This document shows positions 1 through 5,791 of a stretch of DNA of 6,821 bases, piece by piece; position 1 is the first letter of the stretch, and the number at the start of each line of letters is the position of its first letter. The translations under genes were made by a program, and so were the position numbers. Under the pieces are notes generated by a model that was not told the origin of the DNA, did not search any database, and was given only the letters and a program-made list of their open reading frames with translations. Origin of the DNA: Pseudorhodobacter sp. (GTDB lineage Bacteria; Pseudomonadota; Alphaproteobacteria; Rhodobacterales; Rhodobacteraceae); NCBI GenBank assembly GCA_024641255.1, contig JAHEDL010000101.1, positions 1 to 6,821 of the forward strand. The letters are read 5' to 3'.

Positions 1-102
1 AACCTGCGCCTGACAACCGCCGCACTGGTCGCCACCGGCTTTAGTGGTCTGCTGCTGCAAAACCCGCTGGTGCAGCACTTCGCGGCGCTAAACTTATACT
101 AA
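1..102 (+). CDS. C-terminal end of an unidentified, probably membrane, protein (5' truncated)
   Basis: Frame 1 is open from the first base to a TAA at 100-102 and gives 33 residues ending ...AALNLY. The stretch TTAALVATGFSGLLLQ is hydrophobic, with small residues and no charge. It is preceded by an Arg and followed by a short polar tail, as expected of a last transmembrane helix. Codon choice is G/C-rich at third positions, like the real genes further on. The family cannot be identified from so short a tail. The reading is supported by frame, codon use and the change to AT-rich, non-coding-looking sequence directly after the stop. Confidence 0.55.
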   Translation, partial: NLRLTTAALVATGFSGLLLQNPLVQHFAALNLY

Positions 103-119
103 AAGGTATAATTTCAATC

Positions 120-135
120 TAACGTATATTAGTTA
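120..135. promoter_or_regulatory. Imperfect 16-bp palindrome, possible operator
   Basis: TAACGTATATTAGTTA reads as TAAC-N2-ATAT-N2-GTTA, a dyad with 12 of 16 positions symmetric. It lies just upstream of, and partly overlaps, the candidate promoter for the hypothetical gene. Size and symmetry suit a dimeric helix-turn-helix regulator, but AT-rich DNA produces such dyads by chance. No second copy was seen in the window. Confidence 0.2.
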
Positions 136-161
136 CGGCCTTTAGAAGCAAAATATATACC
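133..161 (+). promoter_or_regulatory. Candidate sigma-70-type promoter upstream of the 177-residue hypothetical gene
   Basis: The gap 103-250 is the most AT-rich stretch in the window, at 103-160. A weak -35-like TTACGG (133-138) is followed 17 bases later by TATACC (156-161), about 90 bases before the chosen start at 251. A separate TATAAT at 107-112 has a perfect -10 shape but no recognisable -35 before it. Which one works, if either, cannot be decided by eye. The AT-rich setting between a gene end and a gene start is the main support. Confidence 0.25.
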
Positions 162-250
162 GTGGTTTGATTGAGCGCACGCGTCCTTGCGCGCATTTTG
201 TCTTCATCGGCGCACGGTCCAATGTCGGCCAGCCGGAATGGAGACACAAG

Positions 251-784
251 ATGAACGCCCAGCACTGCTTCCATGTCCCGTCCGAAACCGTTGCAGCCGC
301 TCTGCGCGTTGCAGTCGCCGATATCGACAGCATCTGCGGCTTCGACGCGGCTCCGCGCGCGGGCCGCCTGGGCATTGGCCCGAAACTGGCTCATGGCAAA
401 GCTATTCAGCCGCGTCCGGTCACCCCGGCCACCGCAGACCGCCTGCAACGCGCCCGTGACCGCATGAAGCCGGCCGTGGCCACCCTGACCAAAACCGATG
501 CACGCGTGCAAGCCAGCCGCGCCCGCGTCAAAGCCGTGCTGGATGCAAACGGCGTGACGCTGCCAAAAGTAGCCCTGTTTGGCTTGCGCCCCGCAAAATC
601 TGCCCACGCCATGGCAAAAGCCCAAAAACTGCACGCAGCTGCCCCACAAGAACCTGCGCAATCGGCCGACCTTCGCGCGGTCGTCTGTGGCACCACACGC
701 GCAAAACCCGGCCTGCTGCGCCGCGTTCTGCAAAACACCCTTCCCGCGCACCAGCAGGTCGGCACCGCCGCCGCAGCAATCTAA
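251..784 (+). CDS. Hypothetical basic, alanine-rich protein, 177 aa
   Basis: I do not recognise this family. The reading frame runs from ATG at 251 to TAA at 782-784. That start is preferred over the upstream in-frame ATG at 167 because GGAG (240-243) sits 7 bases before it and because coding-like codon use begins about there. The product has no transmembrane segment or signal peptide. By count it holds about 26 Lys/Arg against 10 Asp/Glu, so it is strongly basic. Residues 61-100 look helical and are rich in Arg and Ala; residues 128-140 are Ala/Pro/Gln-rich. Basic charge would suit nucleic-acid or phosphate binding, but nothing specific supports that. Its stop overlaps the stop of the opposing N-demethylase-like gene by 4 bases, leaving no space for a terminator. 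The opposite strand is also open here (119-751) but encodes a Cys/Gly/His-rich product typical of an antisense shadow. Confidence 0.6.
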   Translation: MNAQHCFHVPSETVAAALRVAVADIDSICGFDAAPRAGRLGIGPKLAHGKAIQPRPVTPATADRLQRARDRMKPAVATLTKTDARVQASRARVKAVLDANGVTLPKVALFGLRPAKSAHAMAKAQKLHAAAPQEPAQSADLRAVVCGTTRAKPGLLRRVLQNTLPAHQQVGTAAAAI

Positions 785-1569
785 GCCTGCATCACGCCCA
801 AATCGGCCAAAGCCTGCACCGCCTCGGCTGGCAGGCTTTTCAGAAGTACCTGATAAGTGTGAATACCAAACAGCACCGCGCCCGTCTGCGGCAACGGTAG
901 CAAGGTCTGCCGCTCTGCCCGCATAAACGCCCCCTGTCGCGCCACCGGGTGGCGATAATTTTCAGGGCGCGGATGAAACAGCGCACCGTCTTCGTAAATG
1001 TGAAAATTCATCCGCCACAACGGCTGCTCTGGTCGAATGGCATCAAACAACCGCTGCACCCGCTTGGCCAGATCTGGCGTGTAAATCTGCACCGGCAGAT
1101 GAATTGCCGCCATCGACCGCCCCAGCTTTTCCGCCAAAGTCCAACTGGCCGGAAAACACAATATCGCCGCCGTCAACGCATGTTCATCGCCCCGCTTTTG
1201 CATCACGCACAGATCTTCTTGCACCAACCGCCCCAGCGTCAAAAGCGGCTGGCTTGCGTCCAACGCTACCACCACGCCATCAGGCCGACGCACCGAATCC
1301 TGCCCCACCTCAAACCCCGCCGTGCCGCGCAGCTTGTCCAACACCCGCAAATATAATTCCGCCGCCGCCGGGCGCGCAGTGTCAGGCAACGCATGCACCA
1401 AATCGCGGCAATCGCGGATCAGCCGATCCCGCTCTGCCATCTGCGCACCATAAGCTTCATCGACCTCCAACCAGGCATCGCCCACCACCGGCTGTATCCC
1501 CGGCAGCCGCGCGGTCTGCGGCCGCATCCACGGCATCAGCGGCAGTCTTTCGTGCAAAATCACCGTCAT
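781..1569 (-). CDS. Heme-dependent oxidative N-demethylase alpha-subunit-like protein (DUF3445 family), 262 aa
   Basis: The product matches my memory of the family formerly called DUF3445, now named after the alpha subunit of heme-dependent oxidative demethylase, which removes methyl groups from small amines such as dimethylamine. Visible family landmarks are the LPGIQP segment near residue 22, QEDLCVMQK (117-125), the core from ILCFPASW to IHLPVQIY (136-163), and the C-terminal RAERQTLLPLPQTGAVLF (217-234). No signal peptide is seen, so it is probably cytoplasmic. The start at 1569 (CAT on the plus strand) follows a GAGG five bases upstream, and MTVILHERLP is a typical N-terminus. The frame stays open for 208 codons further upstream, but that extension lies antisense to dddP and is not credible. 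Partner subunits and reductase genes of characterised systems are absent from the window, so this may be a stand-alone homologue whose substrate is unknown. It diverges from dddP and converges with the hypothetical gene. Confidence 0.85.
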   Translation of the reverse strand: MTVILHERLPLMPWMRPQTARLPGIQPVVGDAWLEVDEAYGAQMAERDRLIRDCRDLVHALPDTARPAAAELYLRVLDKLRGTAGFEVGQDSVRRPDGVVVALDASQPLLTLGRLVQEDLCVMQKRGDEHALTAAILCFPASWTLAEKLGRSMAAIHLPVQIYTPDLAKRVQRLFDAIRPEQPLWRMNFHIYEDGALFHPRPENYRHPVARQGAFMRAERQTLLPLPQTGAVLFGIHTYQVLLKSLPAEAVQALADLGVMQA

Positions 1570-1698
1570 CCCGCCCTCTTTTCCGGCATCAAACCGCAGC
1601 CCGCCCGCGAAAACCCAGCCAATAGCGACATTGCCCGTCGCGCCCAGCAAAGCCACCCCGCCCACGCCTGCCAGTCTGACCCGACAGGAGAGCCCGCC
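1570..1698. promoter_or_regulatory. Divergent intergenic region between the N-demethylase-like gene and dddP
   Basis: This 129-bp gap must carry the 5' ends of both divergent genes. It is GC-rich and I find no convincing -10/-35 pair on either strand. The only clear signals are the two ribosome binding sites: AGGAG at 1686-1690, eight bases before the dddP start, and GAGG on the minus strand at 1575-1578. Both strands happen to be open in one frame across it, but family comparison places both starts at the edges. A shared regulator would have to bind here. Confidence 0.4.
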
Positions 1699-3039
1699 AT
1701 GACCAACTACGCCGATCGCCGCAAGATAGACCCAAGCAAAGGCGCCACCCTTGGCGATGGCACCCCCAACGACAATGACCGTGTTGAAATCGGGCCAACC
1801 CAGCTTGCCTTCCGCGAATGGGAAGCTGCTGGTCTGGCACTGCCTAACCTTGAAAAGATGCGGGAATTTCGCTGGAAACGCCTTGTGGCCTCGCTGGTCG
1901 CGCGCGACTACGGCGGCATCTTGATGTTCGATCCCCTGAACATCCGCTACGCCACCGACACCACCAACATGCAGCTTTGGAACTCGCACAACCCGTTCCG
2001 CGCCTGCCTGATCTGCGCCGACGGCCATATGGTGGTGTGGGAGTATAAAAACTCGCCCTTCCTTGTCACCTTCAACCCGCTGGTCAAGGAACTGCGCTCT
2101 GGCGCGTCGTTCTTTTATAACGTCTGCGGCGATAAAGTGGCCGACGATGCCGCGTCCTTTGCCGCCCAAGTGGTCGAAGTCATGGCCGCCCACGCCGGAT
2201 CAAACCGCCGCCTTGCCGTCGACAAGATCATGATCAACGGCCTGCGCGCCTTGGAACGCGCCGGGTTCGACGTGCTGGAAGGCGAAGAGCTGACCGAACG
2301 CACCCGCGCCATCAAAGGCCCCGACGAAATTCTGGCGATGAAATGCGCCCACCACGCCTGCGAAGCCGCGATTGCCGAAATGGAAACCGCCACCCGTGCT
2401 GGTGTGCCACGGGGCGGCATGTCCGAAGACGACATCTGGTCCGAACTGCACAAGGGCAACATCCGGCGCGGCGGCGAATGGATCGAAACCCGCCTGCTGG
2501 CCTCTGGCCCGCGCACCAATCCGTGGTTTCAAGAATGCGGCCCGCGGCTTGTGCAAAATAACGAAATCGTCGCCTTCGACACCGACCTGATCGGCGCCTA
2601 TGGCATCTGCATCGACATTTCGCGCACCTGGTGGGTGGGCGACGCGCGCCCGACCAACGCAATGATATCGGCGATGGGCCACGCGATGGACCATATCCAG
2701 ACCAACATGGCGATGCTGAAACCCGGCGTCAGCATCCGCGAACTGACCCATGGCGGCCACCAGTTGGACGGCCAGTATTGGAAGCAAAAATACAGCTGCA
2801 AAATGCACGGCGTCGGGCTTTGCGATGAATGGCCCTTCGTGCCCTACCCCGACGCCTGGGTCGACGGCGCCTTCGAAACCACGCTTGAACCCGGCATGAC
2901 GCTTTGTGTCGAAGCCTTGGTTTCCCCCGAAGGCGGCGACTTTTCGATCAAGCTGGAAGATCAGGTGCTGATCACCGAAACCGGATTTGAGAACCTGACG
3001 AAATACCCGTTCGACCCGCGCCTGCTAGGCCAAGCCTGA
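1699..3039 (+). CDS. dddP: DMSP lyase DddP (M24-peptidase-fold metalloenzyme), 446 aa
   Basis: DddP cleaves dimethylsulfoniopropionate to dimethyl sulfide and acrylate in the cytoplasm. It has the creatinase/M24 aminopeptidase fold without peptidase activity. The N-terminal part (about 1-200) includes the DddP-like run KIDPSKGATLGDGTPNDNDR from residue 9, and the pita-bread metal domain follows. Asp294, Asp296, Asp306, His370, Glu405 and Glu420 line up with the metal ligands reported for Ruegeria DddP (D295, D297, D307, H371, E406, E421). Asp376 in HGVGLCDEW matches the catalytic base D377. The constant offset of one residue across the domain is strong support. The start at 1699 has AGGAG eight bases upstream and gives the usual family length; the frame is open another 102 codons, but that part is antisense to the neighbouring gene. 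The product ends ...RLLGQA with TGA at 3037-3039. No DMSP importer, acrylate-processing gene or regulator lies in the window. Confidence 0.95.
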   Translation: MTNYADRRKIDPSKGATLGDGTPNDNDRVEIGPTQLAFREWEAAGLALPNLEKMREFRWKRLVASLVARDYGGILMFDPLNIRYATDTTNMQLWNSHNPFRACLICADGHMVVWEYKNSPFLVTFNPLVKELRSGASFFYNVCGDKVADDAASFAAQVVEVMAAHAGSNRRLAVDKIMINGLRALERAGFDVLEGEELTERTRAIKGPDEILAMKCAHHACEAAIAEMETATRAGVPRGGMSEDDIWSELHKGNIRRGGEWIETRLLASGPRTNPWFQECGPRLVQNNEIVAFDTDLIGAYGICIDISRTWWVGDARPTNAMISAMGHAMDHIQTNMAMLKPGVSIRELTHGGHQLDGQYWKQKYSCKMHGVGLCDEWPFVPYPDAWVDGAFETTLEPGMTLCVEALVSPEGGDFSIKLEDQVLITETGFENLTKYPFDPRLLGQA

Positions 3040-3058
3040 CACCGCCGCATCGGTGACA

Positions 3059-3085
3059 CCCCCTGACGCTCCGCGGGGGATATTT
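3059..3085 (+). terminator. Candidate GC-rich terminator hairpin after dddP
   Basis: CCCCC (3059-3063) can pair with GGGGG (3075-3079) over an 11-base loop, followed by ATATTT (3080-3085). This resembles an intrinsic terminator with a poor U-tract, 20 bases after the dddP stop. It shares the G-run with the longer palindrome at 3076-3138, so the two structures exclude each other in RNA. Confidence 0.4.
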
Positions 3086-3138
3086 AGACCAAGATGAAGT
3101 TACGCCGCTTTTGGCTTCATCTTGGCCCAAATATCCCC
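3076..3138. repeat. Long imperfect inverted repeat (two-segment stem) between dddP and purB
   Basis: The outer arms GGGGATATTT (3076-3085) and AAATATCCCC (3129-3138) are perfectly complementary over 10 bp. After a 3x3 internal loop the inner arms CCAAGATGAAG (3089-3099) and CTTCATCTTGG (3115-3125) pair perfectly over 11 bp around a 15-base loop. An additional GC pair set flanks it if one extra G on the left is bulged. No U-run follows on either strand, so it is not a textbook terminator. It could be a bidirectional or Rho-assisted terminator, an mRNA-stabilising 3' hairpin, or one copy of a dispersed palindromic element. Motifs of the GGGGATATTT kind are, from memory, common at gene ends in Rhodobacteraceae. 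The rest of the gap (3139-3264) holds only the purB leader and a doubtful minus-strand small reading frame. Confidence 0.75.
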
Positions 3139-3264
3139 GCCGAAGGCTGCGACGCTGGCCCGTAGCGCGCCGCCTTGGCGCTTTGCGCGGGCTGCGTGCT
3201 TGCGCGCATCGTCGGCGCGGTCTATGGCAACCGCGCCTGTCCCTGCCATTGAAAGGCCATTCTG

Positions 3265-4569
3265 ATGATCCCGCGTTATTCCCGCCCCGAAATGGTCGCC
3301 CTTTGGTCGCCCGAAACCAAGTTCCGCATCTGGTTCGAAATCGAAGCCCACGCCTGCGACGCCCAAGCGGCACTTGGTGTGATTCCCAAAGCCAATGCCG
3401 AAGCCGTTTGGCGCGCAAAAGATGTCACATTTGATGTCGCCCGCATTGACGAAATCGAAGCCGTCACCAAGCATGACGTTATCGCCTTCCTGACGCATTT
3501 GGCCGAACACATTGGCGCGGATGACGCGCGTTTCGTGCATCAGGGCATGACCTCGTCTGACGTGCTGGACACCACGCTGAACGTGCAACTGGTGCGCGCC
3601 ACCGATCTGCTGCTTGCCGGCATGGACCGTGTTCTGGCCGCGCTGAAAACCCGCGCGTTTGAACACAAGAACACCGTCCGCATCGGTCGCAGCCACGGCA
3701 TCCACGCCGAACCCACCACGATGGGTCTGACCTTCGCACGGTTTTACGCCGAAATGCACCGCGGCCGCGCCCGCCTTGTTGCCGCGCGCGACGAAATCGC
3801 CACCGGCGCGATTTCGGGCGCTGTCGGCACCTTCGCCAACATCGACCCATCGGTGGAAGAGCATGTCTGCAAGATGCTGGGTCTGTCGCCCGAACCGATC
3901 AGCACCCAAGTCATCCCGCGCGACCGTCACGCGATGTATTTCGCCACGCTGGGCGTCATCGCCTCCAGCATCGAAAACATCGCCATCGAAATCCGCCACA
4001 TGCAGCGCACCGAGGTGCTGGAGGCCGAAGAGTTCTTCTCTCCGGGCCAAAAAGGCTCTTCGGCGATGCCGCACAAGCGCAACCCGGTGCTGTCGGAAAA
4101 CCTGACCGGGCTTGCGCGTCTGGTGCGGATGTCGGTCACGCCAGCGTTGGAAAACGTGGCGCTGTGGCATGAACGCGATATCAGCCATTCCAGCGTCGAA
4201 CGCGCCATCGGCCCTGACACCACCATCACGCTGGATTTCGCGCTGCACCGCCTTGCCGGTCTGGTCGAAAAGTTGGTGGTCTACCCAGAAAACTGCCTGA
4301 AGAACATGAACAAGTTCAAAGGCTTGGTTATGTCGCAGCGCGTGCTTCTGGCGCTGACCCAAGCCGGTGTGTCGCGCGAAGACAGCTATCGTCTGGTGCA
4401 GCGCAACGCGATGAAGGTCTGGGAAAAAGGCGCTGATTTCAAAACCGAACTGTTGGCCGACGCAGAAGTCACCGCCGCCCTGACCCCGGCGCAGATCGAA
4501 GAGAAGTTCGACCTTGGCTATCACACCAAACATGTCGACACGATCTTTGCCCGCGTCTTCGGCGCGTAA
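3265..4569 (+). CDS. purB: Adenylosuccinate lyase PurB, 434 aa
   Basis: PurB acts twice in purine synthesis: it converts SAICAR to AICAR and adenylosuccinate to AMP, releasing fumarate each time. It is a cytoplasmic homotetramer of the fumarase/aspartase superfamily. The superfamily signature GSSAMPHKRNP is at residues 264-274 and carries the mobile-loop catalytic serine (Ser265 or 266). Other active-site landmarks are TKHD (His70), the TSSD motif (96-99) and GRSHGIHAEP (141-150), with His144 the likely general acid. The C-terminal domain ends ...IFARVFGA, and the length is normal for the short bacterial form. The start at 3265 is preceded by GAAAGG with an 8-base gap. The FliG-like gene begins 62 bases downstream, so read-through is possible, although two hairpins lie between. 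A 535-codon open frame on the opposite strand is a GC-driven shadow. Confidence 0.97.
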   Translation: MIPRYSRPEMVALWSPETKFRIWFEIEAHACDAQAALGVIPKANAEAVWRAKDVTFDVARIDEIEAVTKHDVIAFLTHLAEHIGADDARFVHQGMTSSDVLDTTLNVQLVRATDLLLAGMDRVLAALKTRAFEHKNTVRIGRSHGIHAEPTTMGLTFARFYAEMHRGRARLVAARDEIATGAISGAVGTFANIDPSVEEHVCKMLGLSPEPISTQVIPRDRHAMYFATLGVIASSIENIAIEIRHMQRTEVLEAEEFFSPGQKGSSAMPHKRNPVLSENLTGLARLVRMSVTPALENVALWHERDISHSSVERAIGPDTTITLDFALHRLAGLVEKLVVYPENCLKNMNKFKGLVMSQRVLLALTQAGVSREDSYRLVQRNAMKVWEKGADFKTELLADAEVTAALTPAQIEEKFDLGYHTKHVDTIFARVFGA

Positions 4570-4571
4570 TC

Positions 4572-4590
4572 GGCTGTTAACCTGACAGCC
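4572..4590 (+). terminator. Short hairpin directly after purB, weak terminator or leader element
   Basis: GGCTGT (4572-4577) pairs with ACAGCC (4585-4590) around a 7-base loop, starting two bases after the purB stop. The stem is only 6 bp plus a possible G-U, and no U-run follows. Its arms share ACAG/CTGT with the next hairpin, so the two could be alternatives. Termination is therefore uncertain. Confidence 0.35.
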
Positions 4591-4592
4591 CG

Positions 4593-4634
4593 CATACTGC
4601 CCCCCGATACCAGAAGGATTCGGGGGACAGTATG
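4593..4634 (+). promoter_or_regulatory. Leader hairpin enclosing the start codon of the FliG-like gene
   Basis: CATACTGCCCCCCGA (4593-4607) is complementary to TCGGGGGACAGTATG (4620-4634) at 14 of 15 positions, with one C-A mismatch, around a 12-base loop. The last three bases of the right arm are the ATG of the downstream gene. The only good Shine-Dalgarno match, AGAAGGA (4612-4618), lies in the loop, 13 bases before the ATG. If transcribed as a leader this fold would occlude the start. As DNA it could equally be an operator. No U-run follows, so a terminator role is less likely. Confidence 0.6.
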
Positions 4635-5696
4635 GCCAATGAACCCAGCGTGCTTGCACGCATAAATCCGGCGCAGCGCATGGTGTCGCTGTCGGGCCGA
4701 ACGCCAACGCCGCGCGAAAAGGCCGCCATCATTGTGCGGCTGTTGTTGGCAGAGGGCGCGAATATTCCGCTGTCGAAACTCCCCGACAGCATGCAAACCG
4801 ATCTTACCCAGCAAATGGCGCAGATGCGGCTGGTTGACCGGCGCACGCTTGCAGCGGTGATTGATGAATTTGCGAATGAACTGGAGGCAGTTGGTCTGTC
4901 GTTTCCCGGCGGCATCGAAGCCGCGATTGCCGCGATGGATGGCCATATTTCGGCCAACGCCACCTCGCGCCTGCGCCGCATGGCTGCGGGGTCGCTGCAA
5001 GCCGACCCGTGGGAAAGGCTGGTGGCCCTGCCGATTGAAACCTTGGCGCCGGTGCTGGAAGACGAAAGCATCGAAGTCGCCGCCGTGGTGCTGTCAAAGC
5101 TGCCTGTCGCCAAGGCTGCGGAATTGCTGGGAAAACTGCCCGGCGACCGGGCGCGCCGCGTCGCCTATGCCGTGTCGCAAACCGGCAATGTCGAACCTGA
5201 CACCGTGCGCCGCATCGGTCTGTCTTTGGCCGCACAGCTTGAAAGTCAGCCCGCCAAGGCGTTTGACACCGGCCCCGTTGAACGGGTCGGCGCGATTTTG
5301 AACGTCTCTCCGGCGCTGACCCGCGACGATGTGCTGAAGGGGCTCGATGAGGCTGACGCAGGCTTTGCACAGCAGGTTCGCAAGGCCATCTTCACCTTTC
5401 CGCATCTGCCGCACCGCCTGCATGGCCGCGATATTCCCAAGGTGGTGCGGTTGGTCGATCAGAATTTCCTGATCACCGCGCTGGCCGGATCTATCGGCAA
5501 CGAAGAAAATCTGGCGGCAGCCGAATTCATTCTGGCCAACATGTCGCAACGCATGGCGCAGGGCCTGCGCGAAGAAATGGCGGCGCGCGGCAAGGTGAAA
5601 GACAAAGACGCCGAAGACGCGATGAATGCGATCATCACCGCGGTGCGCGAACTGGAAACCTCGGGTGAACTGGCGCTGATACAGGACGAAGACTAG
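4632..5696 (+). CDS. fliG: FliG-family flagellar motor switch protein, divergent, 354 aa
   Basis: FliG forms the upper C-ring of the flagellar switch, binds FliF and FliM, and meets the stator MotA. All three regions can be traced: an N-terminal domain (about 27-110, starting PREKAAIIVRLL), a middle ARM-type domain (about 140-205), and a C-terminal domain (about 213-350) with GPVERVGAILN, RKAIFTF and NMSQRMAQGLREEMAARG. Against E. coli torque residues, Arg281 is kept (Arg307), Asp288/Asp289 become Glu314/Glu315, Arg297 becomes Lys323, and Lys264 becomes Ala285 next to a 5-residue insertion. The FliM-binding EHPQ motif is replaced (ESIE, 145-148). No flagellar neighbour is visible; it follows purB. 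It may be the working FliG encoded away from its cluster or a specialised paralogue. The start at 4632 lies inside a hairpin; Met17 (4680) is an alternative but has no ribosome binding site. Confidence 0.8.
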   Translation: MANEPSVLARINPAQRMVSLSGRTPTPREKAAIIVRLLLAEGANIPLSKLPDSMQTDLTQQMAQMRLVDRRTLAAVIDEFANELEAVGLSFPGGIEAAIAAMDGHISANATSRLRRMAAGSLQADPWERLVALPIETLAPVLEDESIEVAAVVLSKLPVAKAAELLGKLPGDRARRVAYAVSQTGNVEPDTVRRIGLSLAAQLESQPAKAFDTGPVERVGAILNVSPALTRDDVLKGLDEADAGFAQQVRKAIFTFPHLPHRLHGRDIPKVVRLVDQNFLITALAGSIGNEENLAAAEFILANMSQRMAQGLREEMAARGKVKDKDAEDAMNAIITAVRELETSGELALIQDED

Positions 5697-5748
5697 CGTT
5701 ACCGCCCCCTTGCGCGCAGCCCCCCTAAAGGCAGCGGCCCAAAATGCA

Positions 5749-5787
5749 GCAACCCTTGTGGCGGCAGGCCCGTCCCCCTAGGGTTGC
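5749..5787 (+). promoter_or_regulatory. Leader hairpin overlapping the ribosome binding site of the transporter gene
   Basis: GCAACCCT (5749-5756) pairs perfectly with AGGGTTGC (5780-5787) over a 23-base loop. The right arm contains AGGG (5780-5783), the likely ribosome binding site for the ATG at 5792. The long loop makes it less stable than the FliG-like leader, and 8-bp matches occur by chance in GC-rich DNA. The rest of the 95-base gap shows no promoter I can defend. Confidence 0.3.
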
Positions 5788-5791
5788 GCCC

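Noticed and set aside
119..751. 210-codon minus-strand frame opposite the hypothetical gene
   Set aside because: The product is Cys/Gly/His-rich and characteristic of an antisense shadow. The plus-strand frame has a ribosome binding site and normal codon use.
1631..1650. TTGC-N12-GCAA inverted pair in the divergent gap as an operator
   Set aside because: The arms are only 4 bp, and symmetry does not extend inward or outward; chance is sufficient.
1393..1698. 102-codon upstream extension of dddP
   Set aside because: It overlaps the opposing gene, its composition is Pro/His/Arg-rich shadow-like, and AGGAG before 1699 plus the exact match to DddP residue numbering fix the start.
1570..2193. 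208-codon upstream extension of the N-demethylase-like gene on the minus strand
   Set aside because: Most of it is antisense to dddP. A ribosome binding site and a family-like N-terminus place the start at 1569. The hydrophobic stretch encoded just upstream looks protein-like but has no start signal.
1699..3039. Annotation of dddP as a Xaa-Pro aminopeptidase or creatinase
   Set aside because: The fold is M24, but the ligand set D294/D296/D306/H370/E405/E420 with Asp376 in HGVGLCDEW, and the N-terminal signature, are specific for DddP.
3040..3055. CACCG/CGGTG hairpin directly after the dddP stop as the terminator
   Set aside because: The stem is 5 bp with no U-run, and stronger structures lie immediately downstream.
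3100..4707. 535-codon open frame on the minus strand across purB
   Set aside because: It is fully antisense to an unmistakable purB. The product is rich in His, Gly and Phe in patterns typical of complementing GC-rich codons and resembles no family I know.
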